25,163 bases of DNA from an uncultured Ruminococcus sp. (GTDB lineage: Bacteria > Bacillota > Clostridia > Oscillospirales > Ruminococcaceae). Shown one piece after another: positions 1-6,950 of the stretch (positions are counted from its first letter, which is position 1; every line of letters starts with the position of its first letter). The DNA is taken from positions 1 to 25,163 of the forward strand of contig CAMBJF010000009.1 in assembly GCA_945867875.1 (NCBI GenBank), given 5' to 3'. A program made the position numbers and the translations under genes. The notes below the pieces were generated by a model. It worked only from the letters and a program-made list of their open reading frames with translations. It ran no database searches and was not told where the DNA came from.

Positions 1-46
1 AGATAGCGTAGCGTCTCGTGGGCTCGGAGATGTGTATAAGAGACAG
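1..46. other. Nextera i7-side adapter, non-genomic
   Basis: Bases 13-46 match the Illumina Nextera read-2 transposase adapter exactly, including the 19-bp mosaic end that finishes at 46. Bases 5-12 (agcgtagc) sit where the i7 index belongs and equal, from memory, the N709 index. Bases 1-4 (agat) are the end of the P7 primer. This is library sequence, not bacterial DNA; the first genomic base is about 47. Confidence 0.98.
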
Positions 47-56
47 CTATAGAACA

Positions 57-71
57 ATTGGTTATTAGTAT
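57..71 (+). repeat. 15-bp repeat, copy A
   Basis: The 15-mer attggttattagtat occurs here, again as a perfect inverted copy at 259-273, and with one mismatch in direct orientation at 346-360. Copies A and B bracket the small ORF at 99-275. Copies B and C are the outer ends of the larger inverted repeat at 256-363. Copy A lies only 11 bases from the adapter junction, so it may be the end of another copy of the same element that is cut off by the contig edge. Confidence 0.75.
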
Positions 72-98
72 AATGGATATTTTAAGTTTTGTGCCGAA

Positions 99-275
99 AT
101 GAAAAACAAAAGCGTGCATCGAATATCGTATCTGTTGCAGATAGATGAAAGCGAACTGCTTTACTGTACAATGGAGCTTTGCAAACCGAACAGCCGAAAA
201 AAGCTTGATGAAAAGCTTGCCCTTTTGTTTGAGGAATTTGCAGGCAAGTGCAGGCTTAATACTAATAACCAATAA
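99..275 (+). CDS. possible small protein of unknown function (58 aa)
   Basis: An ATG at 99 opens a 58-codon frame ending TAA at 273-275. The product begins MKNKSVHRISYLLQIDE and has a charged, helical-looking middle (RKKLDEKLALLFEEF) with three cysteines, which reads like protein rather than a random frame. In-frame TAG at 66-68 rules out a longer N-terminus, and no good Shine-Dalgarno sequence precedes the ATG. The last five codons run into inverted repeat copy B, so the natural C-terminus may have been replaced by repeat sequence. Two overlapping frames (145-357 on +, 161-385 on -) look worse. I do not recognise a family. It may be a genuine small gene, a fragment of a larger one, or cargo between two repeat copies. 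Confidence 0.35.
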   Translation: MKNKSVHRISYLLQIDESELLYCTMELCKPNSRKKLDEKLALLFEEFAGKCRLNTNNQ

Positions 276-363
276 AACTGTAGACAAAAAATCTTCGCAT
301 AATCCATATATGCAAGATTATGTTCGATTTTTTGTACAGTTTTTAATTGGTTCTTAGTATTAA
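256..363. repeat. imperfect long inverted repeat, MITE-like
   Basis: The left arm (about 257-303) and right arm (about 315-362) are near-complementary over almost 50 bp, with a few small gaps and mismatches. The outer ends are taatacta...accaat, followed by an aaaactgta block and a caaaaaatc block. The whole would fold into one long hairpin of about 105 nt. No transposase is present, so if mobile it is non-autonomous. A 22-bp piece of the left arm (267-288) recurs with one mismatch at 23569-23590, which shows that this sequence is dispersed. I see no convincing target-site duplication. Confidence 0.65.
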
Positions 364-369
364 ATAAAC

Positions 370-409
370 AAGACCGCAGGGACATTTCATTCGTTGCCCC
401 TGCGGTCTT
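370..409 (-). terminator. hairpin terminator after the diguanylate cyclase gene
   Basis: A perfect 12-bp stem (aagaccgcaggg at 370-381 with ccctgcggtctt at 398-409) abuts the TAA stop of the gene read on the minus strand. The following U-tract on that strand is interrupted (gtttattta). On the plus strand the stem is followed by tttta, so it may work in both directions. Confidence 0.75.
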
Positions 410-1498
410 TTATTCATATACGACCTTGTTCTTGCCCGATTTCTTTCCGATGTAAAGCCTCTCGTCCGCAAGAGAGATGATCTCCTCGATGGTTGCGGCT
501 TCGGTGCTTTCCGCAGCTCCTGCGGTTATGGTGCATTTTATTGTGTGCTCCTCGCAAAAGACCTCCATATCCTCGATATGAGCCCTTATGCGCTCTGCAA
601 CCAGCATTGCGCCGTTCAGCGGTGTGCCTGACGCAAGGATAAGTATTTCCTCGCCGCCCCAGCGACAGACAAAATCATTCTCACGGAGAATGGATATCAT
701 CGTTTCGGATATTCTTTTAAGGACTTCATCGCCGCTGTTGTGACCGTAGGTGTCGTTTATCTTTTTAAAATCGTCAATGTCGCACATAATAACGGAAAAG
801 GTCTTGCCGGAGCTTAGTGCACTGCTCAGAAATTTGTCCATACTTCTGCGGTTGTAAAGACCTGTGAGGGGATCTATGCCTGCGATTTTGTCAAGCCGTG
901 CATTCTGCTCCTCAAGCACCGATCTTGAAAACTGTATCTCTCTGAGGAAGAACAGAGAGAAAAACAGAAGAAGTCCAAAGGCGCAGAGGGTGTTGAAAAT
1001 ATAAATATGCATTGACGCCTGGGGCGATATGGTGTAAACAGGCTCTATCCTGTAGGAAATTATCCTGCACACGATGAATGAAACAAGGCAGCACAGTCCG
1101 ATGAGCAGTGATTCTCTCAGGCTTGCGCTTTCGTTCAGCGAAAAGTGCATATAGAAAATGACGGGCATAATTCCGATTATATACAGCGGGAAGCCGAGCT
1201 GCCACCCCACAAGAATGGTTGCCGTGTAGGAATGGAGGCATATTTCCACAAAGGTGATGTAGTAAAAAAGGATATACCGCTCTTTTTTCACAAGAATGCC
1301 GCAGAGAAGATAGCATACAGTGCTGGCGATATTGAAAATTGTCATACTGTAAACGCCCACCGAGGCAAAAATGAAAATGAGAATAAAATGCACAGCCGCC
1401 GTTGACCATTGCAGAATGCTGTATTTCACCTTGTTGGTCACAGCAGCTCCGTCTGTGAAAATTTCGGAGATCATCTGACTTAATTTTTCGCTTTTCAA
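410..1498 (-). CDS. membrane-anchored GGDEF diguanylate cyclase
   Basis: The 362-aa product has an N-terminal region with about six hydrophobic segments (residues about 31-187), a short linker, and a C-terminal GGDEF domain (about 205-360). Conserved blocks are DPLTGLYNRR (209-218), the metal/nucleotide block CDIDDFKKINDTYGHNSGD (239-257) and the active loop GGEEI (281-285). An intact inhibitory I-site RxxD (R272-D275) lies exactly five residues before the loop. The family makes cyclic di-GMP from two GTP. The last loop position is Ile rather than Phe, a tolerated position, so activity with product inhibition is the likely state. The start is UUG at 1496-1498, chosen because GGAGG (1506-1510) sits 7 nt upstream; the next in-frame ATG is codon 9. 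The membrane part probably senses a signal, but no named sensor domain is recognisable. It stands alone, with a hairpin terminator directly after the stop. Confidence 0.92.
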   Translation of the reverse strand: MKSEKLSQMISEIFTDGAAVTNKVKYSILQWSTAAVHFILIFIFASVGVYSMTIFNIASTVCYLLCGILVKKERYILFYYITFVEICLHSYTATILVGWQLGFPLYIIGIMPVIFYMHFSLNESASLRESLLIGLCCLVSFIVCRIISYRIEPVYTISPQASMHIYIFNTLCAFGLLLFFSLFFLREIQFSRSVLEEQNARLDKIAGIDPLTGLYNRRSMDKFLSSALSSGKTFSVIMCDIDDFKKINDTYGHNSGDEVLKRISETMISILRENDFVCRWGGEEILILASGTPLNGAMLVAERIRAHIEDMEVFCEEHTIKCTITAGAAESTEAATIEEIISLADERLYIGKKSGKNKVVYE

Positions 1499-1660
1499 AA
1501 TGTACCCTCCGTTGCTTAAATATTATGATACCGATTTGCTGTTATATCATAGGTGCCGCAAAGCTTTCGGCACTTTCTGCTGAATAATTTCCGTATGACT
1601 GCAAATAATTAATGCAGGGAATATTTCCGCACTGCGGCTTATTTCCCTCGGGTTTGCAGG

Positions 1661-1697
1661 AACGCCGACAGGTATTCTCAGGGTGCTTATCGGCGTT
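1661..1697. other. intergenic hairpin upstream of the DUF378 gene
   Basis: aacgccgaca (1661-1670) and tatcggcgtt (1688-1697) form a 10-bp stem with one mismatch around a 17-nt loop. It lies in the 240-bp gap between the divergent diguanylate cyclase and DUF378 genes, about 40 nt before the latter. A smaller hairpin (gtgccg...cggcac, 1553-1573) lies nearer the cyclase. There is no T-run, so this is not a standard terminator; it could be part of a 5' leader. I could not place a confident promoter in this gap. Confidence 0.4.
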
Positions 1698-1739
1698 TCG
1701 TTCTGAATATTTACCCTTTACAGAAAGTAGGTAATGAAT

Positions 1740-1952
1740 ATGTTTGACAAGATAGCTCTTGTTCTGCTCATCATCGGCGGACTTAACTGGGGTCTTGTGG
1801 GTATTTTCAGCTTTGACCTTGTGGCTTGGCTCTTCGGCGGCACAGGCGCACTTCTCAGCAGAGTGGTCTATATCCTTGTGGCACTTGCTGCGGTATGGTG
1901 CATAACTCTGCTTTTCAGAGAGCCCGCAGGCGCTGAGGCAAGAGGTCACTGA
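1740..1952 (+). CDS. DUF378 family small membrane protein
   Basis: This 70-aa hydrophobic protein has two membrane segments and the family signature DKIALVLLIIGGLNWGLVG near the N-terminus, as in B. subtilis YuzA-type DUF378 proteins, whose function is unknown. Two in-frame ATGs lie close together (1734 and 1740). The purine-rich AGTAGG at 1726-1731 is only 2 nt from the first but 8 nt from the second, so I prefer 1740; starting at 1734 adds Met-Asn. The C-terminal tail (EPAGAEARGH) is hydrophilic. It is a single gene followed at once by a strong terminator and is convergent with the large amidase gene. Confidence 0.85.
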   Translation: MFDKIALVLLIIGGLNWGLVGIFSFDLVAWLFGGTGALLSRVVYILVALAAVWCITLLFREPAGAEARGH

Positions 1953-1977
1953 CCGTCTGCGGTCATATGATTTCTTT

Positions 1978-2017
1978 AAACAGGGAGCATATCAATAAGG
2001 TATGCTTCCTGTTTTTT
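1978..2017 (+). terminator. rho-independent terminator of the DUF378 gene
   Basis: The 14-bp stem aaacagggagcata (1978-1991) / tatgcttcctgttt (2001-2014), with one G-U pair on the plus strand, has a 9-nt loop and runs into six T's (2012-2017). The stop codon of the convergent amidase gene (2016-2018) lies in the T-run, so the same hairpin is the first structure met by that transcript too, although its U-tract on the minus strand is poor. Confidence 0.88.
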
Positions 2018-5000
2018 AGTTTAAGAGGTTGTATGGGTCATCGAAGCTCGGGTCGGCGGGGAGAGCCGCAATATCATCAGATGTAACAGGGGATTGCTCG
2101 GTCTCCTGCGGAACGCTTGCGGCGGGAGGGGCACTGTTTGTAAACTGTGCAGAGCCGTCTCCGAAGCAGGAATAGCTGCATCTTGCAAGATAATCGGAAG
2201 CGCCGTCAACGATTGCCTGTGCGATGCCGTCCTGATGAGTGGGGGCGGCAAGCGCCATTGCCTCGGTGTAGTTGGTAACAAAGCCGCACTCGATTAGTAC
2301 GGAGGGGAAATCCTGCTGCTGGGTGACGAAGAAGTAGTTGTACTGTTCCCCTCTGTCCATTCCGTCGGCATTATCCACCTTGCTGCCAAGATATGCACCC
2401 ACACGGGCGGAAATTCTGTCCGCAAGGGGCTGTGAGAAGGGGGTGAAGTAATATGCTTCCGCACCTCTTGCATTCTCTCCTGCGGCGTTGCAGTGAATGG
2501 CAAGGAAAAGGTCGGGGCTGTACTGCCTTGCGTAGGAAGCACGCTGTGATGTGACGTAAGTTTCGCTTTCGGTCTTAAGGCGGATAACATTTGCTCCTGC
2601 CGCTTCAAGCTTTGAGGTAACAAGCTTTGCAATGGCAAGGTTTGCTTCCTGCTCCTTGATGTGACCGACAGCGCCGGGGTCAAATTCAGATGCGCCTGTG
2701 TAGCCGTGACCCGGGTCAATTACGATAGTTGCGCCGCTTAATGAGTTTCGGCAGCCGTTAAATCGGAATGTAAGGTCGCCGTTTTCATCGTATGATGATG
2801 TAACGCCGCCGAAAATTCCCGACTGTCTCAGGCTGAGGGTGAGCCGTGTTTTGGTAAGCTCTCCCGATTCATATGTATCCCACACACCCTCGGTGAATAC
2901 AGAGCTTTCGGGGAATGTAATGCTGCTTGCGGAAATTGTTGTTACATAGTCAAAGGTTATGACAAGGGACGATGCATCAAAGGAGGACACATAGTAATTT
3001 CCGTTATTGCCGCTGTTGTAGTTTACCCCAGTAAAGGACATTGCAAAGGGGACTTTTGAATTTGTGTGGAGCTTTAAAACGGTGTCCGTGCCGTCCTTTG
3101 CGGCGCTTGTCACGCTTATGGGATTTGAGCCGAGGGGCTTGTTGTCAAGGACATTCACGTCGCTTACACGGATACGCTTGCCCGAATTTGTGAGGTAATA
3201 ATCCGTTCCCGAATAGCTTACGGTCTTGACCTGATAATCGAGAGTTCCTGCGGGGAGACGTGCCATATCGGGGGTGGGGTTTGTGCTTGTGGTCTTTGCG
3301 TCATAGACCATCGTGTTGTCGCTCTTGACTTCAAGGAGAGCGCCGCTGTAGTCATTCAGTACCTCTGCAAGGGCATTGACGATTATTCGGCTTCCCGTGC
3401 GGCTTTCCTTGAAATCGCCTGTTTTGGTGTGGTATGTGCCGTAGAACGTTACCTCGCCAAGGTCGATGTCCTGCCCCTTTATTCCTGCGGGGGCGATGTA
3501 TGTGCCTGTGTATTTGGTGTAGTTGGAGTTGGGGTCAAGCTCATCGGTCTGACCGTCAATGGGGGTAAGCTCAACGGTCTTTCCGTTTATTGATGCGGAA
3601 ACGTCCGAGCCCTTATATGCCACTGCGCTGAGGGTTATGGCGGACTGCTCCTCAACTCTCATTTCCGACACCGCAGGCTCAACGCTCTTGAGCACATTTA
3701 CGGTTCGGGTTATCTTGTACGTAACAGTTTTGCCCTTGTTCTTGAACGTAAATGTGTTCACGCCAACATCAAGGTCCATATTGAAATAAAATCGTCCCGC
3801 TTCGTTCAGTTCGATTGGTTCGCCCTGAAAATAAATGGTGAAGTTGGGGTCAAAGGAGCCTGCGAAAATAACGGTAGGCTCTTCGGTCTTGAACTTTGTG
3901 GACTGGGGGAGGGTCATTTCAAGCTCGTTGTTAAGTCCCTCACGGTCTATCTGGTCATTGAAATGCTTCACAAGCACCGATGTGGATTCCTCTGCGTTCT
4001 TTTCAAGAGCGGGGAGGGAGTTGAAAACGCTTCCGATGCAGGCGTCATATTCATCAGCCTTTATTACCTGCTTCACAAGCTCATCGGGGGAGCTCCAGCC
4101 CGTGTAATCGGTGCAGACACGCTCGTTTATGTGGTCAACTATCATCGGAATGCCCGCAGCGTCTGCCTTGTCATTCCACCAGCTCACAACGTCCTCAAAA
4201 GGCATCGTTTCGCTGGCAAATGCACCCTCTGCCTTGACGATGATGAAGTCCGCATAGCCGCTGTTTATGTAGCCCAAAGTGTCCGCATAGCCGTCGGTGA
4301 GGGCTTCAAAGCTTACAGATGTTTCGCTGCCGTTTTCCTTGGTGGTGTAGTTTGCCCAGATGTCGTTGAGGGAAATTCCCACGGGCACACTGTTGCTCGT
4401 TCTGTGAACAGCGTCGGAAACAAGGCTGAAAACATATGCACCGTTATCAAGGAGCCAGTTGTCATAGCCGATGCCGGAGCCGTTTTCGATGTAATCCGCA
4501 AAGCTTGCGCTGTCACGGCTTGAATAGTAGCCGTCGATGATTATTCCGTCAACGGGATATTTCACTGTGAAATTGTGGACGGTGAGGGCAAGGCGGTCTA
4601 TCCTTGCCTTGGCGGTGTCCTCGGTGATGCCTGCAAGAGCGGAGTTTATGTCGAATGTGACATAAACGTACATTCCTCTGTCCGCAGCACGCTCCACGCA
4701 CAGCTCGGCAGGGGAGCGGACGGCAGTTTTGTTCACATCGAGGCTGTAGTAAACGCCGCTTTCGTCCGATGTGCTGATGATGACGGCGTTGAGACTGCTC
4801 TCCTCAGCAGCGTCAAGTGCTCTGTCGATGCCCGCATTTATCTCCTCCTCGGAAAGGGCATTGCCGTTTTCATCGGTGAGGGGAAAATCCTTGGCGGGGT
4901 TCAGGTAAACGCCCCTTACCTCGTCGGGAAATGAGAACATCGGCGTGTACTCAGGCTCTGTAAACTGCTCCAGCTCCTCGTCACGCTGCACCTCGGGGAC

Positions 5001-5129
5001 AATTTCCTCATATACCGCTTCACTTTCGGCGGAAGCGTCAATGCCGAAGCTTATGTCACCCCACAGCGGCACGGTCATAAGAGCGGCGCAGGCAAGGGAG
5101 CAAAGCCTTTTTGCAAATTTCTTTTTCAT
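2016..5129 (-). CDS. secreted GHL10-like / N-acetylmuramoyl-L-alanine amidase fusion
   Basis: This 1037-aa exported cell-wall protein starts with a signal peptide (MKKKFAKRLCSLACAALMTV..., likely cleaved after ASA, residue 34). Residues about 68-390 resemble a GHL10 glycoside-hydrolase-like barrel: VRGVYLNP (71-78), VDGIIIDG (193-200, candidate acidic residue D199) and a late YINSGYADFIIVK strand. Residues about 400-790 look like beta-rich Ig-type spacer. Residues about 799-985 are a zinc Amidase_3 domain with DPGHG (ligand H808), KEQEANL (E826), AIHCNA (H879) and the catalytic IECGF (E947), so the amidase should be active, cutting the lactyl-Ala bond of peptidoglycan. A Pro/Ser-rich tail follows. 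ATG at 5127-5129 has AAAGGAAA 5 nt upstream and a good SigA promoter (5206-5234). It is monocistronic. The amidase call is firm; enzymatic activity of the GHL10-like part is inferred only. Confidence 0.9.
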   Translation of the reverse strand: MKKKFAKRLCSLACAALMTVPLWGDISFGIDASAESEAVYEEIVPEVQRDEELEQFTEPEYTPMFSFPDEVRGVYLNPAKDFPLTDENGNALSEEEINAGIDRALDAAEESSLNAVIISTSDESGVYYSLDVNKTAVRSPAELCVERAADRGMYVYVTFDINSALAGITEDTAKARIDRLALTVHNFTVKYPVDGIIIDGYYSSRDSASFADYIENGSGIGYDNWLLDNGAYVFSLVSDAVHRTSNSVPVGISLNDIWANYTTKENGSETSVSFEALTDGYADTLGYINSGYADFIIVKAEGAFASETMPFEDVVSWWNDKADAAGIPMIVDHINERVCTDYTGWSSPDELVKQVIKADEYDACIGSVFNSLPALEKNAEESTSVLVKHFNDQIDREGLNNELEMTLPQSTKFKTEEPTVIFAGSFDPNFTIYFQGEPIELNEAGRFYFNMDLDVGVNTFTFKNKGKTVTYKITRTVNVLKSVEPAVSEMRVEEQSAITLSAVAYKGSDVSASINGKTVELTPIDGQTDELDPNSNYTKYTGTYIAPAGIKGQDIDLGEVTFYGTYHTKTGDFKESRTGSRIIVNALAEVLNDYSGALLEVKSDNTMVYDAKTTSTNPTPDMARLPAGTLDYQVKTVSYSGTDYYLTNSGKRIRVSDVNVLDNKPLGSNPISVTSAAKDGTDTVLKLHTNSKVPFAMSFTGVNYNSGNNGNYYVSSFDASSLVITFDYVTTISASSITFPESSVFTEGVWDTYESGELTKTRLTLSLRQSGIFGGVTSSYDENGDLTFRFNGCRNSLSGATIVIDPGHGYTGASEFDPGAVGHIKEQEANLAIAKLVTSKLEAAGANVIRLKTESETYVTSQRASYARQYSPDLFLAIHCNAAGENARGAEAYYFTPFSQPLADRISARVGAYLGSKVDNADGMDRGEQYNYFFVTQQQDFPSVLIECGFVTNYTEAMALAAPTHQDGIAQAIVDGASDYLARCSYSCFGDGSAQFTNSAPPAASVPQETEQSPVTSDDIAALPADPSFDDPYNLLN

Positions 5130-5205
5130 AGTATTTCCTTTATTATCTCTTGTTCGTATATCTCTTTAATGTGTTCCTGCAAAAGCATACATTTACACAT
5201 TTTTC

Positions 5206-5234
5206 ATTATACCACATTCCCCGACAGATTTCAA
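5206..5234 (-). promoter_or_regulatory. SigA-type promoter of the amidase gene
   Basis: On the minus strand, TTGAAA (5229-5234) is followed by exactly 17 nt and TATAAT (5206-5211), with an extended -10 TGG just before it. The predicted transcript start is near 5199, giving a leader of about 70 nt before the ATG at 5129. Confidence 0.75.
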
Positions 5235-5299
5235 CCGCTCTGAGGAAAAAAACATACACTTTCGTCAGAATATCGGCAGAAGCTCAGAACATAATATTT

Positions 5300-6424
5300 A
5301 TGAGAAAATATCAACGGAAAATGGTGATAGCTTTGAGCGGAAAGAGCATAAAAAAGTATATTGTTCCGTTTCTGGCGGTTTTTGCGGCTCTTGCCCTGCT
5401 TATCCGTCCGAAGGACGTTGGAAAGCTGCTTTCGGCGGCAGCATATGCTCTGTCCCCATTTGTTATGGGGATAATACTTGCGGCGGTGATCGACCCTGCG
5501 GTGTGCAGGTTTGAGAGGTTCTTTTCGCAAAGACTGCACATAAAAAAATTCGCCCGTGGAGCGGCGATAGCAGCGGTATATATCCTCATTGCGGGGATAA
5601 CCTCGGCGGCGGCTGTGATGATACTGCCCAAGCTGTGGGAGAGCGGAGCGCTTTTTGTGAGCAGCGCCGACGGATATTACAGCGATTTCCGCAGGCGGTA
5701 TGCGGACGGCAGCCATTCCGTTATGATAAAGCTCCTTGACAGTCTTGCGGAACAGGCAGCCTTAAAGCTCCCCTCATTTTTTGAGCGCACATTTCAGGTC
5801 ACGGCGGGATTTCTGCGGTCGGCAGGCTCATTTCTCGTGGGAGCGGTGCTGTCGGTGTATATCCTTGCCCAGAAGGACGATATATTGCAGTTTGTAAGCT
5901 CGGCGGCATGGGCTGCGATGTCCGAAAAGGCATACAAAAAAACCGCCCGTGTGCTGTCCGCCGTCAACTCATGTCTTGTGAGCTTCATTGCGGGTCAGCT
6001 TTCTGAAGCGGTCTTGCTGGGGACGCTGTGTTTCGGGGGAATGGTGCTTTTCGGGTTTGAGTACCCGCTGCTCATAAGCTCCATAATCGCCGTTACGGCG
6101 CTTGTGCCTGTGGCAGGGGCAATTGCGGGGGCTGTTCCCTCGGCTCTCATACTTTTTCTTGTAAAGCCCTCGTCTGCTTTGTGGTTCATAGTGTTCATCG
6201 TAATACTTCAGCAGCTTGAAAATAATTTTATCTATCCGAGGGTTGTGGGCAAAAGCGTGGGACTGCCGCCCATACTTATCCTTGCCGCCATAATCATCGG
6301 TGCGGAGCTGTGGGGAGCGGCGGGGATAATGCTGGGCATTCCCCTTGTATCAGCGGCGTATATGCTGCTCAGGGAAAAGATAGAGAGCGGACGGGAGGCG
6401 CGCAGAGAGATATCGGATCACTGA
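5300..6424 (+). CDS. AI-2E family transporter-like membrane permease
   Basis: The roughly 374-aa integral membrane protein has about eight hydrophobic helices in the PerM/AI-2E (PF01594) pattern: a pair at the N-terminus, a long soluble stretch in the middle with basic and charged residues, and a C-terminal helix group. Typical late motifs are VPVAGAIAGAVPSALI and QQLENNFIYPRVVGKSVGLPPILIL. Family members export small molecules or act as ion antiporters, so the substrate cannot be read here. The frame is open back to a UUG at 5150, but that would cover the amidase promoter. ATG 5300 lacks a clear Shine-Dalgarno. UUG 5333, preceded by GGTGA at about 5 nt, is a real alternative and would begin right at the membrane-proximal LSGKSIKKY. 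Its 3' end overlaps the convergent XRE gene by 7 bp. Confidence 0.85.
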   Translation: MRKYQRKMVIALSGKSIKKYIVPFLAVFAALALLIRPKDVGKLLSAAAYALSPFVMGIILAAVIDPAVCRFERFFSQRLHIKKFARGAAIAAVYILIAGITSAAAVMILPKLWESGALFVSSADGYYSDFRRRYADGSHSVMIKLLDSLAEQAALKLPSFFERTFQVTAGFLRSAGSFLVGAVLSVYILAQKDDILQFVSSAAWAAMSEKAYKKTARVLSAVNSCLVSFIAGQLSEAVLLGTLCFGGMVLFGFEYPLLISSIIAVTALVPVAGAIAGAVPSALILFLVKPSSALWFIVFIVILQQLENNFIYPRVVGKSVGLPPILILAAIIIGAELWGAAGIMLGIPLVSAAYMLLREKIESGREARREISDH

Positions 6425-6666
6425 TTTTTTGGTGCCGCCGTTTCGGGATATCTCTGCTTTGAATCGGTAACGCCGAGTATGTAGTCAACGCTCACGCCGT
6501 AAAATTCCGACAGGGTGATAAGATGGTCCAGAGGGATATCCCTTCGCCCTATCTCATAATGGGAATAGCTGACCTGAGAACATTTCAGAAGGTTTGCTAT
6601 TTCCCTCTGAGTGTAATCATTGTCTTCACGGAGAGCTCTCAGACGCTCGGCTGTTATGATGTTCAT
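6418..6666 (-). CDS. XRE/Cro-CI family HTH transcriptional regulator
   Basis: The 82-aa protein is almost entirely one helix-turn-helix domain: ERLRALREDNDYTQREIANLL, then CSQVSYSHYEIGRRDIPLDHL, and LSEFYGVSVDYILG at the end, the usual Cro/CI layout at the usual single-domain length. Such proteins bind operators as dimers. Upstream on the minus strand are AT-rich TATAAT-like boxes but no matching -35, and the AAAGGA nearest the ATG is about 14 nt away, so expression may be weak or the start slightly off. It is divergent from the solute-binding protein gene across a 284-bp AT-rich gap, so it may regulate that gene. Its stop lies inside the end of the convergent permease gene. Confidence 0.9.
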   Translation of the reverse strand: MNIITAERLRALREDNDYTQREIANLLKCSQVSYSHYEIGRRDIPLDHLITLSEFYGVSVDYILGVTDSKQRYPETAAPKNQ

Positions 6667-6872
6667 ATAGAATGGTTCAATCCTTTCAGAGTATGCTTTT
6701 TCATATTATATCTATTATAACTCATTTTTTTCCTTATTTGGGATTATAAAACAAATTGGAATAAAAAAATGTCGAAAAAAGTCATATTGTGAAAATGTTA
6801 ATCAAAATTTAACTGTATATTTATAACTCGAATGACGTTTGAGGAGCAAAAACACGAAATGCACAAAATAAT

Positions 6873-6901
6873 TTGACAATCGGCAATTAATGTGTTAAAA
6901 T
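6873..6901 (+). promoter_or_regulatory. SigA-type promoter of the solute-binding protein gene
   Basis: TTGACA (6873-6878), a 17-nt spacer and TAAAAT (6896-6901) make a near-consensus promoter, about 40 nt before the start codon. The rest of the 6667-6872 gap is AT-rich. It holds a small inverted repeat GTTAA...TTAAC (6797-6813) that could be an operator, but nothing stronger. Confidence 0.82.
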
Positions 6902-6950
6902 AGTGAAAATGGTGCTTGGCACTGTTATAAGAGAGAAAGGAATCTTTGAA

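Noticed and set aside
145..385. Two overlapping frames at 145-357 (+) and 161-385 (-)
   Set aside because: Both run through the inverted repeat arms, lack ribosome sites and overlap the more protein-like frame at 99-275; they are by-products of the palindrome.
1542..1949. 135-aa frame antisense to the DUF378 gene
   Set aside because: It lies opposite a recognised gene and the intergenic hairpins, has low-complexity charged composition and no family resemblance.
3963..4523. 186-aa plus-strand frame opposite the amidase gene
   Set aside because: Mirror of a strongly coding strand with no ribosome site or recognisable motif.
6797..6813. GTTAA...TTAAC inverted repeat as an XRE operator
   Set aside because: Short arms in very AT-rich DNA; not repeated nearby, so chance is likely. 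Mentioned only as a possibility.
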